A stretch of 5,052 nucleotides of DNA from Candidatus Curtissbacteria bacterium (lineage in GTDB: Bacteria; Patescibacteriota; Microgenomatia; Curtissbacterales; GWA2-41-24): assembly GCA_016195765.1 (NCBI GenBank), contig JACPYZ010000054.1:1-5052 (forward strand), read 5' to 3'. Positions 1 to 5,052 of this stretch are shown here, piece after piece; within the stretch, counting starts at the first letter, position 1, and the number at the start of each line of letters is the position of its first letter. The translations under genes were made by a program, and so were the position numbers. The notes beneath the pieces are model-generated. The model saw only the letters and a list, made by a program, of their open reading frames with translations, made no database searches and was not told the DNA's origin.

Positions 1-248
1 ATAAAATCAGCCTTCTAAAAGGTAAAACGGCCTGGGATGCTGTAAAAAGCGCCCTTGGTGAAACGAACCTTACTTACAAAGATTATGGCGGAGATTTAGG
101 GATATATATTACTGCCATAAACGGCATTGAACCAACCGGGAACCAGTACTGGCAGTTCAACATAAACGGTAACTCAAGTGAAGTAGGAGTCAGTAGTTAC
201 ATTGTGCAAGATAATGACAAGATTGAATTCAAAATTGCTACATGGTGA
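1..248 (+). CDS. DUF4430 (transcobalamin-C-like) domain protein, C-terminal fragment
   Basis: This gene enters from the left edge. The first whole codon is at base 3 and 81 residues are visible before a TGA stop. The fragment has the pattern of DUF4430 (Pfam PF14478), a small domain that resembles the C-terminal lobe of transcobalamin. The markers are TAWDAVKSAL near the beginning, GGDLGIYITAINGIEP in the middle, YWQFNING about residues 49-56, and a closing YIVQDNDKIEFKI. Family members are usually secreted or membrane-anchored, with a signal peptide or N-terminal helix, which here would lie outside the window. Its last codons overlap the start of the DUF6580 membrane protein by 7 bases, which suggests translational coupling and a shared job. 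A role in binding cobalamin or another small ligand at the cell surface is an inference from fold resemblance and from the adenosyltransferase gene nearby. The domain also occurs in surface proteins with no known B12 link. The domain call is fairly secure; the ligand is not. Confidence 0.8.
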   Translation, partial: KISLLKGKTAWDAVKSALGETNLTYKDYGGDLGIYITAINGIEPTGNQYWQFNINGNSSEVGVSSYIVQDNDKIEFKIATW

Positions 249-838
249 AAAAAAACCTAAAAAAGACAGCCGCAAAATTTATAGCCGTGGCACTTGCCGT
301 TTTATTGCGACTTTTACCTCATTTGCCAAACTTTACCCCGCTTGGAGCACTTGGTTTAGTTAGCGGCAGTTATTTTGGTAAAAAGACATCTTTGACCATA
401 ATCGTCACATCAATGCTTGCATCCGACTATTTACTTCTTTATATCAACCCGTATTCGCAAAGAGTCTTCAATTTTTCTAAACTTTACTCGCCATCCGCCC
501 TCGTACACACAACAAGTATTTTCGTTTACTCGAGCCTTATTTTAAATGTCTTCATCGGCCATATTATTTCAAAACAGCGCAGTGCTCAGTATGTATTGCT
601 AGGTTCATTTCTCGCATCGATTCAATTCTTTCTAATTACAAATTTTGGTGTTTGGGTAATGGGTGCATATAATCGTGGCCTAGACGGATTATTACAAAGC
701 TACAGTATGGGTCTGCCATTTTTCAAATGGACGCTTTTTGGCGATCTAGCTTACACAATTGTTCTGTTTGGTCTTTTTGAATATGCTAACAAGTTCACCC
801 TCCAAAGAAGCCTGAATTTATTCAAGGTGACATGGTGA
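242..838 (+). CDS. DUF6580 family putative transport membrane protein
   Basis: This is a complete 198-residue, very hydrophobic protein with about five predicted membrane segments and a basic N-terminus (MVKKNLKK). It matches my recollection of the DUF6580 putative transport family. The markers are the signature RLLPHLPNFTPLGALGLVSG at residues 23-42, a Ser-Asp pair at 61-62 after the second hydrophobic stretch, FLITNFGVWV at 130-139, and a C-terminal block with Tyr143, GLDGLLQSY and GLPFFKWTLFGDL at about 146-169. The family resembles ECF-type substrate-binding components in size and topology, but no EcfT or EcfA gene is visible here. The ATG lies inside the end of the DUF4430 gene (7-base overlap) with no clear ribosome-binding site, so translation is probably coupled. 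Being paired with a transcobalamin-like domain and near a cobalamin adenosyltransferase makes a vitamin B12 or corrinoid transporter a reasonable hypothesis. The substrate is unproven. Confidence 0.8.
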   Translation: MVKKNLKKTAAKFIAVALAVLLRLLPHLPNFTPLGALGLVSGSYFGKKTSLTIIVTSMLASDYLLLYINPYSQRVFNFSKLYSPSALVHTTSIFVYSSLILNVFIGHIISKQRSAQYVLLGSFLASIQFFLITNFGVWVMGAYNRGLDGLLQSYSMGLPFFKWTLFGDLAYTIVLFGLFEYANKFTLQRSLNLFKVTW

Positions 839-863
839 ACAAAACTTGCTAAACTTTTCCTGT

Positions 864-1484
864 ATGAAAAAAGGGACTGCTCTCCCGCTAATTGTTGTTG
901 CAATCGCTCTTCTAAGCGGCCTTGTCTACCTTTTAATAGGGATTTTCCCTAAAAAAGCCTCGCAGCCATTACCTAGTCCAATTGCCTCTCCCGACAAGTT
1001 TGGTGACTGGAAAACTTATACAAATAAAACCTATGGGTTCAGTTTACGTTATCCCCGTGACTGGAACATTAAAGAGTATGGAGATTACTCAGCCGATTTC
1101 TACACAATAGACACAAATTCAAAAGAAGCCACGCCAGGCGCAGCCATCGTCCGCTTTCTTAAAAGCGCAGACAAAGCAGATGTAAACGAGTTCCAGAAAA
1201 TCAATAAGCTAGAAGATGGTTCACAATACGCAGAGCCTCTCGATGTCCATTCGCAAGTAACTAAAAATCAAAATTTAGAAATTGGTAACAACGCAGCAAT
1301 CGATTACTTTACAGACAGAGCGTTTTCTGCGCTAGAAGGACCCAGGGGAGAATTTATCCATACGATTGCAATCAGCAAAGAGGACACAATATTAAAATTC
1401 ATAAGTCATAGTCTGAATAGAGAAGATCAACTTCGTCTTATCGACCCGACCTTCACAAAAATTATATCTTCGATAAAATTCTAA
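864..1484 (+). CDS. membrane-anchored PsbP-like domain protein
   Basis: This is a 206-residue protein from ATG 864. It begins MKKGTALPL and has one hydrophobic helix (about residues 6-27), followed by a Pro/Ser-rich linker and a soluble domain presumably outside the membrane. The domain opens with TYTNKTYGFSLRYPRDWNI (about 51-69), the hallmark of PsbP-like/PsbP-C lipoprotein-type domains (Tyr-Gly-Phe-Ser...Tyr-Pro...Trp), and closes with FTKIISSIKF, the usual final strand. Such proteins are frequent in CPR genomes and their function is unknown. It lacks a lipobox cysteine, so it is probably anchored by the helix and not by lipid. An upstream in-frame TTG at 846 would add six residues (MLNFSC) and has GGTGA at 834-838 seven bases before it. 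I prefer the ATG because it gives the typical MKKG start, but it has no visible Shine-Dalgarno, so the choice is open. It follows the DUF6580 gene closely and may be co-transcribed with it. Confidence 0.75.
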   Translation: MKKGTALPLIVVAIALLSGLVYLLIGIFPKKASQPLPSPIASPDKFGDWKTYTNKTYGFSLRYPRDWNIKEYGDYSADFYTIDTNSKEATPGAAIVRFLKSADKADVNEFQKINKLEDGSQYAEPLDVHSQVTKNQNLEIGNNAAIDYFTDRAFSALEGPRGEFIHTIAISKEDTILKFISHSLNREDQLRLIDPTFTKIISSIKF

Positions 1485-1502
1485 GTTACTATTGCCAAGA
1501 AA

Positions 1503-1517
1503 CAAGGAAGATCCTTG
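1503..1517 (-). terminator. small hairpin, possible weak terminator between convergent genes
   Basis: CAAGGA and TCCTTG form a perfect 6-bp stem with a 3-base loop in the gap between two converging genes. Read on the minus strand, the hairpin is followed by the T-rich TTTCTT, so it could weakly terminate the adenosyltransferase transcript about 75 bases past its stop. On the plus strand no T-run follows. The stem is short and AT-containing, so this is tentative. Confidence 0.3.
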
Positions 1518-1592
1518 ATTCTACTGCTTGCTCGTCCTTATTGTTCGCGCTAATGTTTAATCGTGCCGACGTAAGTCACGGCGGTATGTCCT

Positions 1593-2138
1593 TTAACTTC
1601 GACCTTGCCAGATCTTTTCTGGTTGTTTCGCTTCCAAATTCGTTCGGCGCGCAAATACAAAAAACCAATCAGACAGCCGATTTATGTAGGGTAAAATATT
1701 GCCATTTAGCCTATCTGTGCGGTCTAAAGACACGACTATGCGCTCTAAGCACCTGGCTTGTGTGCGTGCTAAATGAAGCATGGCACCGATTTTGCTTCCG
1801 CCAGGCACAATAAAGTTTCGAAGTTTAGGCAGATTTTTTTCCCAATCGTCGATCTCTTTTTCAAGTCGGGTTACATCTCTTTTGGAAATTCTTGGGACTT
1901 TGATTTTTACATCACTGGGGGTTGCAAGGTCGGTTGCCAACGTAAAAAGCTCTAGTTGAATCCTTTGTAATTTGCTGGAAATGTCACGACTTTCCTCCCC
2001 AGTTAGTATTACACCCAGATAAGAATTCAGTTCATCGACTTTTCCATAAGCTTCAACTCTCAGCGAATTTTTATCAACACGTTTTCCACCAAAAAGAGAA
2101 GTCGTGCCTTGGTCACCTGTCTTTGTGTATATCTTCAT
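1593..2138 (-). CDS. PduO-type ATP:cob(I)alamin adenosyltransferase
   Basis: This cytoplasmic enzyme moves the adenosyl group of ATP onto reduced corrinoid, giving adenosylcobalamin, the cofactor of enzymes such as class II ribonucleotide reductase. The 181-residue protein has the family's full length and signatures. These are the N-terminal ATP-binding MKIYTKTGDQGTTSLFGGKR with Val21, VDELNSYLG (34-42), a LATP loop (71-74), NFIVPGGSKIGAMLHLAR (108-125), the Arg/Glu cluster R129-C-L-E132-R133, and NRLSDWFFVFAR (153-164). The family is a helical-bundle trimer with active sites between subunits. Cys130 replaces the second Arg of the common RRxER motif. The start at 2138 is preferred over an in-frame ATG six codons upstream (2156), because it gives the conserved MKIYTKTGD start and because a promoter-like sequence sits directly upstream, implying a near-leaderless mRNA. 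The gene is transcribed towards the DUF4430/DUF6580/PsbP run and away from the DUF1461 gene. No cobalamin synthesis genes are visible, which fits salvage. It could be named cobO-like or pduO-like, but it is not the CobA/BtuR fold. Confidence 0.95.
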   Translation of the reverse strand: MKIYTKTGDQGTTSLFGGKRVDKNSLRVEAYGKVDELNSYLGVILTGEESRDISSKLQRIQLELFTLATDLATPSDVKIKVPRISKRDVTRLEKEIDDWEKNLPKLRNFIVPGGSKIGAMLHLARTQARCLERIVVSLDRTDRLNGNILPYINRLSDWFFVFARRTNLEAKQPEKIWQGRS

Positions 2139-2146
2139 TGGCGTTA

Positions 2147-2175
2147 TATATACCATGGATGTTTGACAAGCTCAA
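2147..2175 (-). promoter_or_regulatory. putative promoter of the cobalamin adenosyltransferase gene
   Basis: On the minus strand TTGAGC (2175-2170) and TATATA (2152-2147) are separated by 17 bases. The expected transcription start falls within a few bases of the ATG at 2138, so the mRNA would be leaderless or nearly so. This agrees with the lack of a Shine-Dalgarno sequence and argues against the longer start at 2156, which would lie upstream of the transcription start. This is sequence matching only. Confidence 0.5.
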
Positions 2176-2191
2176 CCAGCAACGCAATAAT
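2163..2191 (+). promoter_or_regulatory. putative sigma70-type promoter of the DUF1461-lgt operon
   Basis: A perfect TTGACA (2163-2168) is followed after exactly 17 bases by AATAAT (2186-2191, five of six matches to TATAAT). Transcription would begin near 2198, giving a leader of about 60 bases before the GTG at 2258. Its -35 box lies right beside the -35 box of the opposing promoter, within TTGACAAGCTCAA (2163-2175). RNA polymerase therefore could not easily occupy both at once. Confidence 0.55.
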
Positions 2192-2257
2192 TACAAATAA
2201 CCCATCAAAGAAAATTAATAAATAAAAATTCGTCCATTTATCCAACTATTCTAAAAA

Positions 2258-2938
2258 GTGTCTAAGCAAAACAAAGCCAGCAATCTAAAAATCGCAAATA
2301 TTGCCAAATATCTATTGGTTATGCTCTTACCACTTCTTGTTTTTCTCATAAATTTTAACTATTTGGCCTTAAATTATGGTTTTGTTAGATCTCTTCAACA
2401 AAAAATCAATAGCGATATAACTTTAGAAAACAGATTACACCAAACAGATAATATTATAAGTTATTTCAAAGGCAGAGAAGTGCTCGATCAATCATTTTAC
2501 TCAGAGCAAGCCCGTTTACATTTGGGGGAAGTTAAGGATCTCTTAACAGCGATTACGGTTTTAATCACATTGAACATTATTGTTGTTCTATTATTGATCA
2601 TAATTATTGTTCATGAAAAAGACTATGAAAGTATTTTCATAGGAATGTTGTACAGTTGTTTAGCTGGGTTAGGGTTTTTCTTCTTGCTGGGTTTTACTGT
2701 TTCTAATTTCTTCGATCCGTTCTTTCTATCTCTTCATAAGTTAATATTTACAGACAATCTTTGGCTATTTCCCTCAACAGACACTCTTGTTAGATTGTTT
2801 CCCAGCGAATATTTCGAACTTTTTGCAAAGAAGCTTGTCATCAATACTGTAGTCGTGAATTTGGCTTTGATAATTTTATCTTTAGTTGGGGTTAAACTGA
2901 TTAAAAAACCCGCAAGTGGAACAATTAAAAACAATTAA
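2258..2938 (+). CDS. DUF1461/TIGR01906 membrane protein, Lit-like lipoprotein transacylase
   Basis: This 226-residue protein has four predicted membrane helices, at about 17-38, 97-118, 126-149 and 194-214. It belongs to the DUF1461 (TIGR01906) family, which includes Lit, the lipoprotein intramolecular transacylase of some Gram-positive bacteria. Lit moves an acyl chain from the lipoprotein's diacylglyceryl group to its N-terminal cysteine, giving the lyso form. Family blocks seen are RLHLGEVKDLL (85-95), DPFFLSLHKLIFTDNLW (153-169) and DTLVRLFPSEYF (175-186). His88 and His160 are the same 72 residues apart as the catalytic histidines I recall for Bacillus cereus Lit (His85 and His157). The GTG start is the first possible one after an in-frame stop at 2252. 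It has no Shine-Dalgarno but keeps the charged N-terminus ahead of helix 1. The 3' end overlaps lgt by 23 bases, supporting a role in lipoprotein acylation. Family membership is clear; Lit activity is inferred, since many DUF1461 members are untested. Confidence 0.8.
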   Translation: MSKQNKASNLKIANIAKYLLVMLLPLLVFLINFNYLALNYGFVRSLQQKINSDITLENRLHQTDNIISYFKGREVLDQSFYSEQARLHLGEVKDLLTAITVLITLNIIVVLLLIIIIVHEKDYESIFIGMLYSCLAGLGFFFLLGFTVSNFFDPFFLSLHKLIFTDNLWLFPSTDTLVRLFPSEYFELFAKKLVINTVVVNLALIILSLVGVKLIKKPASGTIKNN

Positions 2939-3677
2939 TTTAGGCCCTTTGACGATTCATGTGTATGGGCTGATTATTGCCACGGCAATCGTCACTTGTT
3001 ACTTTTTGGCAAAAAAAAGATCTCACATTTACAAAATACCTACGTCGGTTTTTGATTCCTTGTGGATTTTTACACCTCTCGTTCTTGGGGTAATTGGTGG
3101 AAGAATTTACCATGTTCTCGATAAATGGTCGCTATACGCAAAAAATCCAATATCTATGCTTTGGATTGCAAATGGCGGGCTGGGTATTTGGGGTGCCATT
3201 GCCGGTATTGCTTTGGGTTTTTATATATTCTCAAAAGCCAAAAAGGTTTCATTTTTTAAACTTCTTGATTTAGTTGCGCCATTTCTATTGTTGTCCCAAG
3301 CGATAGGCAGAATCGGCAACTACGTCAATCAAGAGGGTTTTGGCCCGCCAACAAATTTGCCATGGGGAGTTCCAATAGATATTCAAAATAGGCCGGCTCA
3401 GTATTTAAGCTTTCAAACATTTCACCCAACTTTCTTTTACGAGGCAATTCTCGACATAATCGGTTTTTTATTTCTGCTAAAAGTTGCAAAAAAATACAAA
3501 TCACCTGGCCAAATATTTGGACATTATCTAGTTTATTACTCTATTTCGCGTTTTGTGACAGAAATTTTCCGTATCGACACCTGGGAAGTTGATGGATTCA
3601 AAATTTCTTTTGCAATTTCAATCGCAGCATTGCTCATAGGCGCCTACCTCTTCAAACGTAAAAACAAAGCTGTTTAG
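2916..3677 (+). CDS. lgt: prolipoprotein diacylglyceryl transferase
   Basis: Lgt is the membrane enzyme that attaches diacylglycerol from phosphatidylglycerol to the lipobox cysteine of prolipoproteins, the first step of lipoprotein maturation. The 253-residue protein shows the family order: an N-terminal ITIHVYGL-like segment (here LTIHVYGLIIA, 12-22), GGRIYHVL (61-68), GGLGIWGAIAG (87-97), the signature GRIGNYVNQEGFG (131-143), HPTFFYE (170-176) and SRFVTEIFRID (211-221). Arg132, Asn135, Arg212 and Glu216 fit conserved active-site positions. About seven hydrophobic helices are visible. At the spot where E. coli Lgt has His103 (HGGLIG) this protein has Trp92, a variant I also associate with actinobacterial Lgt, so it need not mean inactivity. 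The GTG start overlaps the DUF1461 gene by 23 bases and has no strong ribosome-binding site, pointing to coupled translation. No lspA (signal peptidase II) gene is visible. Confidence 0.95.
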   Translation: MEQLKTINLGPLTIHVYGLIIATAIVTCYFLAKKRSHIYKIPTSVFDSLWIFTPLVLGVIGGRIYHVLDKWSLYAKNPISMLWIANGGLGIWGAIAGIALGFYIFSKAKKVSFFKLLDLVAPFLLLSQAIGRIGNYVNQEGFGPPTNLPWGVPIDIQNRPAQYLSFQTFHPTFFYEAILDIIGFLFLLKVAKKYKSPGQIFGHYLVYYSISRFVTEIFRIDTWEVDGFKISFAISIAALLIGAYLFKRKNKAV

Positions 3678-3696
3678 CTCGGCCAGATTTAGTGGG

Positions 3697-3725
3697 TTGA
3701 CAACGATTAGCACTCATGCTATCCT
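3697..3725 (+). promoter_or_regulatory. sigma70-type promoter upstream of lon
   Basis: A perfect TTGACA (3697-3702) and TATCCT (3720-3725) are separated by 17 bases, with TGC immediately before the -10 box, an extended -10 feature. Transcription would begin near 3732, leaving a leader of about 65 bases before lon. It starts 19 bases after the lgt stop, so lon is probably its own unit. The spacer and -10 box are covered by a CIRCE-like repeat, which suggests repression under normal conditions. Confidence 0.6.
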
Positions 3726-3734
3726 CACTGCTAA
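3707..3734 (+). promoter_or_regulatory. imperfect CIRCE-like operator (HrcA-type)
   Basis: The left arm TTAGCACTC (3707-3715) matches the CIRCE half site perfectly. The right arm CACTGCTAA (3726-3734) matches seven of nine bases of GAGTGCTAA. The arms are 10 bases apart instead of the usual 9. The outer TTAGCA and TGCTAA are exact inverted copies. CIRCE is bound by the heat-shock repressor HrcA in many bacteria, and placement over the promoter of a protease gene fits that role. The hrcA gene is not in the window, so the regulator is inferred. Confidence 0.55.
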
Positions 3735-3780
3735 CCAAGTTTTCGTCATCCTGCAGCTCACAGTGTAGCCGCGGAAGGTA

Positions 3781-3786
3781 TATAAT
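3781..3786 (+). promoter_or_regulatory. possible second -10 box close to lon
   Basis: A perfect TATAAT lies 11 bases before the lon ATG. If used, transcription would start about five bases before the codon, giving a nearly leaderless mRNA. The sequence 17 bases upstream (TCACAG, 3758-3763) is a poor -35 box, so it could be chance in an AT-rich leader. Confidence 0.25.
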
Positions 3787-3797
3787 CAAGAAGTAAT

Positions 3798-5052
3798 ATG
3801 GCAATTTTCTTAGACCAACAAAAACCAAATTTCAAAAGCGAATTACCCATCGTTCCACTCCGTGACACCGTTGTTTTTCCTTCTTCTATGGTCCCAATCA
3901 CGGTGGGTAGACCAAAAGTAAAATTAGGCTTGGACAGTTCTTGGAACGGTGACAGGTTGGCAGTTTTTGTCGCTCAAAAAAATCCCAGAATCGAAAACCC
4001 GGCACCAAACGATATATATTCCGTAGGTACCGTCGGTCTTATCAGAAGGCTTTGGAAAGTAGATAATGAATATAATCTTGCGGTCGAAGGTGTTGCTCGT
4101 GTTTATCTAAAAGAATTCTCTCAAATAGATCCATATCTTGCCGTTAAGGTTGAAGAAATCCCTGAACTTGCTCAAAAGAGTGAAGAAATAGAAGCTCTTT
4201 TTAGAAACATCCTAGCCAAAATCAAAAGATTTGGTGAACTTGGCGGCACTCTAACGCTTGAATCTTCGATTCATATTTTCTCAACAGACGATCCTAACCA
4301 GCTAGTTAACATTGTGGCAGCCTCAATAGAACTTAAAACGATCGACAAGCAACAGATACTAGAAATGGTCGACACAAAAGCAAGGCTGCAAAGACTTTCT
4401 GAACTATTAACTCGGGAAATCAGAATTCTGGAAATTAGCAGCAAGATAGATACCGAAACTCAAGAACGTGTTGGTCGAGTCACCAAAGAAGCGATTCTTC
4501 GCGAAAAGATGAAATCTATCGAAAAAGAATTAGGTGAAGATGACGACACAAGGGAAATTGCCGATTTGCGCAAGAAAATTAAAGCTGCCCATATGCCAGA
4601 CGAAATTAGATTGAAAGCAGAACGCGAAGTCACTCGTCTTGCCAAAATGTCTTCTTACAATCCGGAGTCTTCTTATATAAGGACATACATTGAATGGTTA
4701 ATCGATCTTCCTTGGACAATCGGCGACAAAAAGAAAAAGATAGACGTTGATGCTGCTTCTAAAGTACTCGATGAAGACCACTATGGTTTACCAAAAGTTA
4801 AAGAAAGAATTCTTGAGTATTTAGCCGTTCACAAATTGGTCGGAAAAATCAGAGGTCCCATTCTCTGTTTTGTGGGGCCACCCGGGGTTGGGAAGACATC
4901 GATAGGCAAATCGATTGCGCGTGCTCTCGGCCGCAAATTCATCAGAGTCTCACTAGGCGGAATTCACGATGAAGCCGAAATCCGTGGTCATCGCCGAACA
5001 TATGTCGGGGCGATGCCAGGAAGAATTATCCAAGGTATCAAAAATTCTGGCA
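3798..5052 (+). CDS. lon: ATP-dependent protease Lon, N-terminal part (cut by window edge)
   Basis: Lon is a cytoplasmic homohexameric AAA+ serine protease that unfolds and degrades misfolded and regulatory proteins. The first 418 residues are visible and the frame is open to the edge. Residues about 15-200 form the N-terminal substrate-recognition domain, opening with ELPIVPLRDTVVFPSSMVPI. A long charged helical region follows (about 205-300, including VTKEAILREKMKSIEKELGE). The AAA+ module begins near LPW (304-306) and LDEDHYGL (324-331). Walker A is GPPGVGKT at 360-367, close to E. coli Lon numbering. The pore-loop block DEAEIRGHRRTYVGAMPGR is at 391-409, with Tyr402-Val403 as the probable substrate-gripping pair. 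Walker B, the sensors and the Ser-Lys protease dyad lie beyond the window, so catalytic integrity cannot be judged. His390 stands where Arg is usual (GGVRDEAEIRG). The ATG at 3798 has only a weak AAGAAG upstream, but the protein start fits the family. Expression is probably heat-inducible, given the CIRCE-like operator. Confidence 0.96.
   Translation, partial: MAIFLDQQKPNFKSELPIVPLRDTVVFPSSMVPITVGRPKVKLGLDSSWNGDRLAVFVAQKNPRIENPAPNDIYSVGTVGLIRRLWKVDNEYNLAVEGVARVYLKEFSQIDPYLAVKVEEIPELAQKSEEIEALFRNILAKIKRFGELGGTLTLESSIHIFSTDDPNQLVNIVAASIELKTIDKQQILEMVDTKARLQRLSELLTREIRILEISSKIDTETQERVGRVTKEAILREKMKSIEKELGEDDDTREIADLRKKIKAAHMPDEIRLKAEREVTRLAKMSSYNPESSYIRTYIEWLIDLPWTIGDKKKKIDVDAASKVLDEDHYGLPKVKERILEYLAVHKLVGKIRGPILCFVGPPGVGKTSIGKSIARALGRKFIRVSLGGIHDEAEIRGHRRTYVGAMPGRIIQGIKNSG

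Noticed and set aside
246..248. TGA possibly read as glycine (Gracilibacteria-type code)
   Set aside because: The DUF4430 domain is complete at this stop. Read-through would add an unrelated tail, and all the other genes read normally with the standard code.
832..852. Mini-frame MVNKTC between the DUF6580 and PsbP-like genes
   Set aside because: Only six codons. More likely a by-product of the repeated ACATGGTGA junction, though a leader-like coupling role cannot be excluded.
1565..1582. GC-rich imperfect inverted repeat (GCCGAC ... GTC-ac-GGC) after the adenosyltransferase stop
   Set aside because: The stem has a two-base bulge and neither strand has a T-run after it, so it does not qualify as an intrinsic terminator.
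1541..1813. Open frame of 90 codons on the plus strand
   Set aside because: It lies almost wholly antisense to the adenosyltransferase gene, which has strong family motifs. The translated product is Cys-rich and unlike any domain I know.
1773..1955. Open frame of 60 codons on the plus strand
   Set aside because: It is antisense to the adenosyltransferase gene and has no recognisable motif or start signals.
2734..2934. Open frame of 66 codons on the minus strand
   Set aside because: It is antisense to the conserved C-terminal part of the DUF1461 gene, with a low-complexity product.
4460..4645. Open frame of 61 codons on the minus strand
   Set aside because: It is antisense to the helical region of lon. 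The Ser/Arg-rich product is typical of a shadow frame.

Overview
The window looks like a chromosomal piece of a Candidate Phyla Radiation (Patescibacteria) bacterium, possibly Microgenomates-like. The reasons are the small, tightly packed or overlapping genes, moderately AT-rich sequence, GTG starts without clear Shine-Dalgarno sequences, a single-helix PsbP-like protein with an MKKG...LPL start, and a DUF4430/DUF6580 pair. This assignment is an inference. TGA is used as a true stop (two genes end in Thr-Trp-TGA), so the genetic code appears standard and is not the TGA=Gly code of Gracilibacteria.

Positions 1-1484 (+ strand) hold a run of three genes: the C-terminal end of a DUF4430 (transcobalamin-C-like) protein, a DUF6580 putative transport membrane protein whose start overlaps it, and a membrane-anchored PsbP-like protein. 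Facing them on the minus strand (1593-2138) is a complete PduO-type ATP:cob(I)alamin adenosyltransferase. Together they suggest, but do not prove, a corrinoid salvage locus: surface capture, membrane uptake, then conversion to adenosylcobalamin.

Positions 2139-2257 are a compact divergent intergenic region with back-to-back promoter-like sequences. The plus-strand promoter leads into a two-gene operon (2258-3677). Its first gene is a DUF1461/TIGR01906 membrane protein, the family that contains the lipoprotein intramolecular transacylase Lit. It overlaps by 23 bases lgt, which encodes prolipoprotein diacylglyceryl transferase. Both putative Lit catalytic histidines are present (His88 and His160), so the pair may make and then remodel the lipid anchor of lipoproteins.

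Positions 3678-3797 carry a good sigma70-type promoter overlapped by an imperfect CIRCE (HrcA-type) inverted repeat. It precedes lon, the ATP-dependent protease gene, which runs off the right edge just after its Walker A and pore-loop region. No RNA genes, insertion sequences, CRISPR arrays or gene-free stretches over 300 bases were seen.
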